DNA of 12,877 nucleotides from JBCCFX01 sp039029515. Its GTDB lineage: Bacteria; Planctomycetota; Phycisphaerae; Phycisphaerales; SM1A02. The DNA is taken from positions 1 to 12,877 of the forward strand of contig JBCCFX010000116.1 in NCBI GenBank assembly GCA_039029515.1, given 5' to 3'. This document shows, one piece after another, positions 7,003-12,877 of this stretch (the stretch's first letter is position 1; every line of letters begins with the position of its first letter). A program made the translations under genes and the position numbers. Under the pieces are notes generated by a model. It did no database searches and was not told the DNA's origin. It was given only the letters and a program-made list of their open reading frames with translations.

Positions 7003-8441
7003 CAGCGGCCGATCTTGTTCATGACCATGAGACGGATCTCTGTCATGTCATCCATCGCGAACCGAATTCCCTCGCGACCAAGGCCTGAGTCTTTGACGCC
7101 GCCATACGGCATGTTGTCAACGCGCATCGATGGCACATCGTTGATGACGACGCCGCCGACATCGAGTTCATTGAACGCGCGAAACGCATGATGAATGTCA
7201 CGCGTGAACACGCCAGCCTGCAAGCCGAAGACGCTGTCGTTCACGACATCGAGTGCGGCGTCAAAGTCATCAAACGGTTCGAGCGTCGCTACAGGGCCGA
7301 ATGCCTCTTCGCGCGTTAACTTGCAGTCTTTCGGGGCGCCTTCGACGATGGTCGCGTCATAGAACACACCATCGCGCGAGCCGCCGACCAGGATTGATCC
7401 CCCGCCATCGACCGCTTCGTTCACCCACGATTCCATACGTTTCGCATCGCCCTCGGTAATCATCGGGCCGAGGAACACGTCTTCATCCAGCGGATCACCC
7501 GCCTTCAGCGTTGCCACTTTTGCGTTCAATCTCTCGCGCAATGGATCATAGATATCGCGATGCGCCAGGATGCGCTGCACACCGATACAGCTCTGCCCGG
7601 ACTGGTAGAACGCACCGAAGATCAATCGCTCGACCGCGTGATCCAGATCCGTATCACGATCCACGATGCACGCCGCGTTCCCGCCGAGCTCCAGTACGAC
7701 AGGCTTCTTGCCGGCTTTCGCCTTCAATGCCCAGCCGACGTCGGGCGAACCTGTGAACGACAACAATTTCAGCCGATCATCGACGGTGAAGAGATCCGCA
7801 CCATCACGTGAACACGGCAGAATGCTGAATGCACCCTTGGGAAGATCGGTCTCGGCGAGAATCTCGCCCATGATGAGCGCACCGATCGGTGTACGCGAGG
7901 CCGGCTTCAGGACGAACGAGCAACCAACCGCAAGCGCCGGCGCAATCTTGTGCGCGGCGAGGTTAATCGGGAAGTTGAACGGCGAGATGAAACTGCACGG
8001 ACCAATTGGCACGCGTTTCCAGATTGCCTCGTAGCCATCAGCGCGCGGCGAGATGTCAAGCGGCATCACTTCGCCGTACATTCGCGTTGATTCTTCCATC
8101 GCAATCAGAAACGTATCGATGCCGCGCGTGGCTTCACCGCGAGCATCGCGAATCGGCTTGCCCGCTTCGATGCAGAGTGCGTAGGCGAGTTCTTCCTGGC
8201 GCTCGCGCATGCGCTGCACCATGTGCTCCAGCACCGCACGACGCTTGTACGCCGGCCATGTTCGCAGCTCATCGTGCGCGGCGACGGCGGCATCAATCGC
8301 CTGATCAATGGTCGCGGCGTCGGCGAGAGCGCAGCGTGTCGCAACATCGCCGGTGTATTTGTTGGTGACGGCAAGATCCGTATTGGCAAAGACCGGCTCG
8401 TTGGCGAGGTAATACGGATACGCATCGTTCAGACTTGGCAT
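7002..8441 (-). CDS. NAD(P)-dependent aldehyde dehydrogenase
   Basis: This 479-residue member of the aldehyde dehydrogenase superfamily oxidises an aldehyde to the acid (or acyl product) with NAD(P)+. All key residues are present: Asn156 in SPFNFP, Lys179 in VLKPASRTP, the FTGSPDVG turn (229-236), general-base Glu251 in LELGGNA, and nucleophile Cys285 in SGQSCIGVQR. EEAFGPV (378-384) and the C-terminal PYGGVKDSGLGREG (445-458) complete the set. The length is normal for the family. Start ATG 8441-8439 gives MPSLNDAYPYYLANEP. The frame stays open to 8630, but that extension would run more than 150 bases into the upstream gene and has no family resemblance. A weak GGA lies about seven bases before the ATG. 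The gene sits 32 bases after a ThDP enzyme, suggesting it handles an aldehyde made from a 2-oxo acid. The actual substrate cannot be read from sequence. Confidence 0.93.
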   Translation of the reverse strand: MPSLNDAYPYYLANEPVFANTDLAVTNKYTGDVATRCALADAATIDQAIDAAVAAHDELRTWPAYKRRAVLEHMVQRMRERQEELAYALCIEAGKPIRDARGEATRGIDTFLIAMEESTRMYGEVMPLDISPRADGYEAIWKRVPIGPCSFISPFNFPINLAAHKIAPALAVGCSFVLKPASRTPIGALIMGEILAETDLPKGAFSILPCSRDGADLFTVDDRLKLLSFTGSPDVGWALKAKAGKKPVVLELGGNAACIVDRDTDLDHAVERLIFGAFYQSGQSCIGVQRILAHRDIYDPLRERLNAKVATLKAGDPLDEDVFLGPMITEGDAKRMESWVNEAVDGGGSILVGGSRDGVFYDATIVEGAPKDCKLTREEAFGPVATLEPFDDFDAALDVVNDSVFGLQAGVFTRDIHHAFRAFNELDVGGVVINDVPSMRVDNMPYGGVKDSGLGREGIRFAMDDMTEIRLMVMNKIGR

Positions 8442-8473
8442 GGCACATCCAATAGCCGAAAGCGACGCCGGCG

Positions 8474-10123
8474 TCAGATCGGACAGGCAATCTGACCAAG
8501 ACGCTCGGTGAGCTTGAGGTTTTCGCGATAGTCGATGGGCAGGGAGAGGATCACCGGCCCATCCGTATTGAGCGCTTCGTCGAGCGCACCACGGAGCGAC
8601 TTCGAATTGTCGACGTGGATGCCGGTGCACCCGAACGCTTCGGCGAGCTTGATCCAGTCCGGGTTCTCAAACGCGAGGTCGGAATGCTGCCCGTCGAACT
8701 GGGATTGCTGCTTCCACTTGATCAGGCCGTACTCATGATCCTCCCAGACCATCAGCACGAATGAGAGCCCAAGACGTTTCGCCGTCTCCAGGTCCTGAAT
8801 GTTCATCAGCGCGCCCGCATCGCCCGCAATCGCAATCACCTTACGATCGGGGAACACGATCTTCGCGGCCATCGCGCCTGGCAGGGCGAAACCCATCGAA
8901 CAGAAACCATTGGAGATCAGACACGTGTTCGGCTCTTCACATTGATAATGCCGCGCGATCCACATCTTGTGGGCGCCGACGTCGCTCAACAGAATGTCTG
9001 ACGGCCCGAGCGCTTCCCGGCAGTCGTACAGCACTTTCTGCGGGCGGATGGAACCCGACGTTTCATCGTCAGCATGCGCTTTGAACTCATCGAGCATGGC
9101 GTCGCGAACGCTCTTTCGCGTCGCAATGTCAAACATCGGTGTGCCTTCGCCGACGCATTCGTTGAGCTGCCAGAGGCTGTTGGCGATGTCGCCGATGACC
9201 TCTGCCTGGACCGGATAATGCGTATCGACTTCTGCCGGCACGAAATCGATATGCACGATGCGTGCGTTGCCATCAGCATTCCACAGTCGCGGGTGGTACT
9301 CCACGATGTCAAGGCCCACGGTAATGATGAGATCTGCGCGCTCGATCTCACACAGCACGATGTCTCGCGCCTGAAGACCAACCGTGAACAGGCAATGTTC
9401 ATCCGTCCAGGGAATCGCGCCTTTGCCCATGAACGTGTTGACGACCGGTATGCCGGTGCGATGGGCGAACTGAATGAGCTGTTTGGACGCCCGCTTTCGG
9501 ACCGCGCCGTTGCCGGCGAGGATGACCGGGCGTTTGGCCGCACGGATAATGTCCAGCGCCTGATTCACCGCCTTTTCATCTGGTGCGGGGCGACGCGTCT
9601 TCGTGAACGTCAGTGGCTCTGCATCCACCTGCCGATGCGCGATGTCCTCCGGCAGTTCGATGAAGCACGCGCCAGGTTTCTCGGCCTCGGCAAGTTTGAA
9701 CGCCTTGCGAACGACCTCGGCGATGCTGTCCTCATGGATGATCTGACGCGCCCACTTCGTGATGGGACGAAACATCTCCACGGAATCCATCGCCTGATGC
9801 GATTCCTTGTGAATACGCGTGGTGTCGGCCTGCCCGGTGATGACCACCATCGGTGCCCGATCCATGTTGCCATCCGCGACGCCCGTGACGAGGTTGGTGG
9901 CCCCGGGACCAAGTGTGCCGAGACACACACCGGCTTTGCCGGTCAGACGACCGTAGACATCGGCCATGAACGCTGCCGCTTGTTCGTGCCGACAGAGCAC
10001 GAACTCGATCGGCGAGTCGTTCAGGGAGATCATGACGTCGGCATTCTCTTCGCCGGGCAGCCCGAAGATGCGTTCTACGCCTTCATTTTCGAGACACTTG
10101 ACGAAGAGATCTGAAGCCTTCAT
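8474..10123 (-). CDS. ThDP-dependent acetolactate synthase large-subunit-like protein
   Basis: This 549-residue protein has the three-domain layout of ThDP decarboxylases/carboligases. The N-terminal pyrimidine-binding domain carries the cofactor-activating glutamate Glu47 in CRHEQAAAF and GTLGPGATNLVTG (69-81). A central Rossmann-like domain spans about 185-330. The C-terminal pyrophosphate domain has SNGFCSMGFALPGA (404-417) and the metal site starting at GDAGALMNIQDLETA (434-448). The second metal-ligand region reads VWEDHEYGLIKWKQ (459-472), where Asp462 could serve as in catabolic acetolactate synthase instead of the usual Asn. Acetolactate synthase joins two 2-oxo acids, but this subgroup is annotated by similarity and may be a 2-oxo-acid decarboxylase. 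No regulatory small subunit (ilvN) is nearby. ATG 10123-10121 was chosen for its GAGGA site and the conserved MKASDLFVKCLE opening. It starts seven bases after gdhA. Confidence 0.86.
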   Translation of the reverse strand: MKASDLFVKCLENEGVERIFGLPGEENADVMISLNDSPIEFVLCRHEQAAAFMADVYGRLTGKAGVCLGTLGPGATNLVTGVADGNMDRAPMVVITGQADTTRIHKESHQAMDSVEMFRPITKWARQIIHEDSIAEVVRKAFKLAEAEKPGACFIELPEDIAHRQVDAEPLTFTKTRRPAPDEKAVNQALDIIRAAKRPVILAGNGAVRKRASKQLIQFAHRTGIPVVNTFMGKGAIPWTDEHCLFTVGLQARDIVLCEIERADLIITVGLDIVEYHPRLWNADGNARIVHIDFVPAEVDTHYPVQAEVIGDIANSLWQLNECVGEGTPMFDIATRKSVRDAMLDEFKAHADDETSGSIRPQKVLYDCREALGPSDILLSDVGAHKMWIARHYQCEEPNTCLISNGFCSMGFALPGAMAAKIVFPDRKVIAIAGDAGALMNIQDLETAKRLGLSFVLMVWEDHEYGLIKWKQQSQFDGQHSDLAFENPDWIKLAEAFGCTGIHVDNSKSLRGALDEALNTDGPVILSLPIDYRENLKLTERLGQIACPI

Positions 10124-10127
10124 GTCT

Positions 10128-10132
10128 TCCTC
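10128..10132 (-). promoter_or_regulatory. Shine-Dalgarno (GAGGA) of the ThDP enzyme gene, overlapping the gdhA stop
   Basis: GAGGA overlaps the TGA stop of gdhA and lies four bases before ATG 10123. It rules out the longer frame beginning at 10192, which would lie inside gdhA, and suggests that ribosomes finishing gdhA re-initiate here. Confidence 0.6.
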
Positions 10133-11504
10133 ACACCACGCCTTGCGCCAGCATGGCGTCGGCGACCTTAATGAAACCGGCGACGTTTGCACCCTGCACG
10201 TAGTTCACACCACTGCTGACGGTTCCGTGTTCGACACAGCGCTCGTGAATGCCTTGCATGATGCCTTTCAGTCGCTCATCGACTTCGTCGTGTGACCATC
10301 CGATGCGCAGTGAGTTTTGGCTCATCTCCAGACCGGAGACGGCAACACCACCTGCGTTCGCCGCCTTGCCCGGCGCGAATCGTACACCGTTCTCGATGAA
10401 GTGGTGCGCACCTTCCAGCGTGGTCGGCATGTTCGCACCCTCGGCGACGGCAATCACGCCGTTGCTGACAAGCGTTCGCGCATCGTTCTCATCGAGTTCG
10501 TTCTGCGTCGCGCACGGGAATGCGGCGTCACACGCGACACTCCAGGGTCGTTCACCCTTCATGAACTTCACGTTGAAGTGCTCCGCATATTCGTGGATGC
10601 GGCCGCGACGGTTTTCCTTGAGATCACGAAGCCATTCAAGCTTCTCGAGATCAATACCGTTCGGATCATGGATGGAGCCACTTGAATCCGAGGCGGTCAC
10701 GACTTTGGCGCCGAGATGATTGAGCTTCTCGATGCAGTACAGCGCGACGTTGCCGGAACCGGACACTGAGGCCGTCTTGCCGCTGAGTGAGTCGCCGGCG
10801 TGCTTCATCATGTTCTCGGCGAAGTACACCGTGCCGTAGCCGGTCGCCTGCGTACGCATCTTGCTGCCACCGAAGTCCAGACCTTTGCCTGTCAGCACAC
10901 CGGTGAAGTGATTCTTGATGCGCTTGTACTGGCCGAACATGTACGCGACTTCACGGCCGCCGACACCGATGTCACCTGCGGGCACATCAGTATCCGCCCC
11001 GATGTGGCGCGAGAGTTCGGTCATAAACGCCTGGCAGAACCGCATGACTTCGCTGTCACTTTTGCCCTTCGGGTTGAAGTCCGCGCCGCCCTTGCCGCCA
11101 CCCATCGGGAGGCCAGTCAGGCTGTTCTTGAAGATCTGCTCGAAGCCGAGGAACTTCAGCACGCTCAGGTTCACGGTCGGGTGGAAGCGAAGACCGCCTT
11201 TGTACGGCCCGATCGCATTCGAGAACTGCACGCGATATCCGCGATTCACCTGCACACGATTCTGATCATCCTGCCACGTCACGCGGAAGCTCACCGCGCG
11301 ATCAGGCTCCGTGATGCGCTCGAGAATTCGCGCATCGCGATAGACCTCGTTTTCGAGAACCACCGGCATGAGCGACTCGATGACTTCGCGCACCGCCTGC
11401 TGGAATTCCGGCTGATTCGGATTGCGTTCGAGAATGCCTTCCATGAATTCGTCAACAGCTTTGCTGACAGTTGAGGACGACGGTGCGGTCATGGTCTGCG
11501 GCAT
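10131..11504 (-). CDS. gdhA: Glutamate dehydrogenase, probably NADP-specific
   Basis: This 457-residue enzyme interconverts 2-oxoglutarate plus ammonia and L-glutamate in the cytoplasm. The substrate-domain signatures are complete: NAIGPYKGGLRFHP (96-109, Lys102), LPMGGGKGGADF with catalytic Lys138, and DTDVPAGDIGVGGREVAY with catalytic Asp178. The dinucleotide fold has GSGNVA (249-254). The second-strand end TASDSSG has Ser after Asp, which suits NADPH-type enzymes, and the length matches the hexameric bacterial NADP class. ATG 11504 has a strong AGGAGA site six bases upstream; the adjacent TTG at 11507 is not needed. The gene lies between a membrane polyferredoxin and a ThDP enzyme with gaps of 29 and 7 bases, so it probably belongs to the same transcript. 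Family assignment is secure; cofactor preference is inferred. Confidence 0.95.
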   Translation of the reverse strand: MPQTMTAPSSSTVSKAVDEFMEGILERNPNQPEFQQAVREVIESLMPVVLENEVYRDARILERITEPDRAVSFRVTWQDDQNRVQVNRGYRVQFSNAIGPYKGGLRFHPTVNLSVLKFLGFEQIFKNSLTGLPMGGGKGGADFNPKGKSDSEVMRFCQAFMTELSRHIGADTDVPAGDIGVGGREVAYMFGQYKRIKNHFTGVLTGKGLDFGGSKMRTQATGYGTVYFAENMMKHAGDSLSGKTASVSGSGNVALYCIEKLNHLGAKVVTASDSSGSIHDPNGIDLEKLEWLRDLKENRRGRIHEYAEHFNVKFMKGERPWSVACDAAFPCATQNELDENDARTLVSNGVIAVAEGANMPTTLEGAHHFIENGVRFAPGKAANAGGVAVSGLEMSQNSLRIGWSHDEVDERLKGIMQGIHERCVEHGTVSSGVNYVQGANVAGFIKVADAMLAQGVV

Positions 11505-11510
11505 CAAATC

Positions 11511-11516
11511 TCTCCT
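11511..11516 (-). promoter_or_regulatory. Shine-Dalgarno (AGGAGA) of gdhA
   Basis: AGGAGA lies six bases upstream of ATG 11504, inside the 29-base gap after the polyferredoxin gene. It is the strongest ribosome-binding site in the window and supports ATG 11504 over the neighbouring TTG. Confidence 0.65.
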
Positions 11517-11533
11517 GCACGGATTACCGGCAA

Positions 11534-12877
11534 TCAGTTGGAAACAGCTTGACCTTCAATGGTCAGTTCACGCATAAGGACTGGCGAGGCCATCAATCGA
11601 TCTGTTCGGATGACGTCGCCGGTCTTTCGATTCACTTCACCGAACTGGAGCACGCCTGTCGGGCAGCTCTGCACGCACGCAGAACAGCGAACGCACTCCG
11701 GGTCTTCCATGGGAATTCCCTTGTTCGCGAAGTTCATGATGTCGATGCCCTGGTGGCACACGCTCGTACAGACGTTGCACGATATGCACCGGGACTTCTC
11801 GGGGATGATACGGAATCGGCTGAACCGCGCATAGATGTGCATCAGGGCAGCCAGCGGACAGGCAAACCGGCACCACACGCGTCCTGAAAACCAGAAATAC
11901 AGCGCCACGCCGAGAATCCCTGCAAACAGGAGATCGACGAACCACTCGTAGTTCAGGAATTCGAGCACGCCATTGCTCGTGCCCACGAAACCGATGGTGT
12001 AGATCTTCGTCGCCACGACATCCACACCCGATCCCGCCGGGGCGACCCAACTCACCAGCCGGGCGGCGAGCAGGATCAGTGCGAACAGGAGGAAGACCTG
12101 TCCAATCATGTTCACACGGTTCCATTTCGGGCCGTGCGGCATCTTGTGCCGATGCGTGTCGCCCATCGTTTCCGCGAGTGCTCCACACGAGCAGATCCAG
12201 CCGCAGTACGCGCCTTTTCCCCACTTCCAGACGATGAACGGGATGATCACAAACGTCTGGATCAGCGAGATGATCAACCACGCCATCAGCGGCTGCGAGG
12301 TGAAGACATTCCACACCATCAGCGGCCACGCGAGGATGAAACCGACTGATCGCCAATACTCACGCCCATGCTCGTTCCACGCTGTCTCGGGAAATAACTG
12401 ATCGGCCACCGCACGCAGCGCGCCACTGTCGAACACACCGAGATGGCCAAGCCACGGCAGCAGGATGAACGGCATGAGAAACAGCGGCACGACCTGAATC
12501 GACATGAGCGTCATCGTTTGACGCGTGACGTACGGTGTGCGCCGACGCCGAATACGCTTGATGCCGAATATCACAATGCATGTCGAATACGCGAGTGTGT
12601 AATAAAAGCTCGAATCGCGCATCGAGATCATCAACGTGTCGATCAGACCCGTCGGCTCCGACACCTTTGACAGGTTGAACGGGAACCAGCCGTTGTCTTT
12701 GAACGCTGATTTCAACCCGAAACCCGCATCACTCTTCCAGTGGTACAAAAACGTGCAGAACAGGAAGAATGTGATCAGACCAACCCATGCCGGCCATCGC
12801 CATTCGCCGCGAATGTGAACGCCGCTGCGTCGGAAGAAATCGAGCGGGGCTTCGCGGCCGATCATCGAGAACACCGC
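11534..12877 (-). CDS. Membrane polyferredoxin (NapH/CcoG-like 4Fe-4S protein), probable C-terminal part of a flavoprotein fusion; 5' truncated
   Basis: The frame is open to the right edge and ends at TGA 11536-11534. Counting from an internal GTG at 12874, 446 residues are visible. About six hydrophobic segments lie near 28-43, 90-106, 124-142, 176-216, 257-276 and 311-328. Cysteine motifs follow the NapH/CcoG type: C224/C228/C230 in YCGWICSCG, C335/C339 in WCRFACPLAAL, then two classic 4Fe-4S sets, C363-C366-C369-C373 and C394-C397-C400-C404 (the last followed by Pro). Such proteins move electrons between quinol or reduced carriers and iron-sulfur partners. The first visible residues, MIGREAPLDFFRRSG, resemble the end of an FAD/NAD(P)-binding oxidoreductase domain rather than a membrane protein start. 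A flavoprotein-polyferredoxin fusion is therefore likely, with most of the flavin domain off the edge. It is the first gene in view of the gdhA run. Confidence 0.85.
   Translation of the reverse strand, partial: AVFSMIGREAPLDFFRRSGVHIRGEWRWPAWVGLITFFLFCTFLYHWKSDAGFGLKSAFKDNGWFPFNLSKVSEPTGLIDTLMISMRDSSFYYTLAYSTCIVIFGIKRIRRRRTPYVTRQTMTLMSIQVVPLFLMPFILLPWLGHLGVFDSGALRAVADQLFPETAWNEHGREYWRSVGFILAWPLMVWNVFTSQPLMAWLIISLIQTFVIIPFIVWKWGKGAYCGWICSCGALAETMGDTHRHKMPHGPKWNRVNMIGQVFLLFALILLAARLVSWVAPAGSGVDVVATKIYTIGFVGTSNGVLEFLNYEWFVDLLFAGILGVALYFWFSGRVWCRFACPLAALMHIYARFSRFRIIPEKSRCISCNVCTSVCHQGIDIMNFANKGIPMEDPECVRCSACVQSCPTGVLQFGEVNRKTGDVIRTDRLMASPVLMRELTIEGQAVSN

Noticed and set aside
8442..8630. N-terminal extension of the aldehyde dehydrogenase frame
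   Set aside because: It would overlap the ThDP gene by more than 150 bases, has no resemblance to the family, and ATG 8441 gives a normal-length protein.
9074..10114. 346-codon open frame on the plus strand, opposite the ThDP enzyme
   Set aside because: It mirrors the ThDP enzyme gene in the opposite strand and shows no family signature; the minus-strand protein has the full cofactor motifs.

Overview
The window looks like a stretch of chromosome from a planctomycete-like bacterium, most likely of the Phycisphaerae type. This is an inference from gene content: a zinc-ribbon membrane protein opening with a CxxCGYxL motif, a secreted alpha-toroid/DUF4159 protein, a two-domain M14 carboxypeptidase, and a membrane polyferredoxin that appears to be the tail of a flavoprotein fusion. 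Base composition is moderately GC-rich and even throughout. Coding density is very high. No tRNA, rRNA, CRISPR array, insertion sequence or integrase was seen, and the longest non-coding gap is about 70 bases, so there is no empty stretch over 300 bases.

Layout. (1) Bases 1-854 (+): 3' part of an M14 zinc carboxypeptidase, cut by the left edge. (2) Bases 866-3009 (-): SAM methyltransferase, then a class I glutamine amidotransferase, then a zinc-ribbon membrane protein, separated by 53 and 33 bases and probably one transcript. It starts from a very short divergent region at 3010-3077. (3) Bases 3078-6559 (+): sppA signal peptide peptidase and a large exported alpha-toroid/DUF4159 protein, joined by a 1-base TGATG stop/start overlap. 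(4) Bases 6526-12877 (-): a compact five-gene run, in transcription order a membrane polyferredoxin (5' end beyond the right edge), gdhA, an acetolactate-synthase-like ThDP enzyme, an aldehyde dehydrogenase, and an uncharacterised 158-residue protein. Gaps are 29, 7 and 32 bases and then a 1-base overlap. Its last gene overlaps the end of the DUF4159 gene tail to tail by 34 bases.

How the genes may work together. Region 4 is the most coherent. GdhA links 2-oxoglutarate and glutamate, the ThDP enzyme would act on a 2-oxo acid, and the aldehyde dehydrogenase could oxidise an aldehyde product. The polyferredoxin would connect reduced nicotinamide or flavin to iron-sulfur clusters at the membrane. 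Spacing supports co-expression; a shared pathway is inference. In region 3, sppA and the exported DUF4159 protein are translationally coupled, so both probably act at or outside the cytoplasmic membrane. I found no clear defence system, mobile element or biosynthetic cluster. The best candidates for something undescribed are the five-gene redox/2-oxo-acid operon with its uncharacterised last gene, and the sppA-DUF4159 pair.
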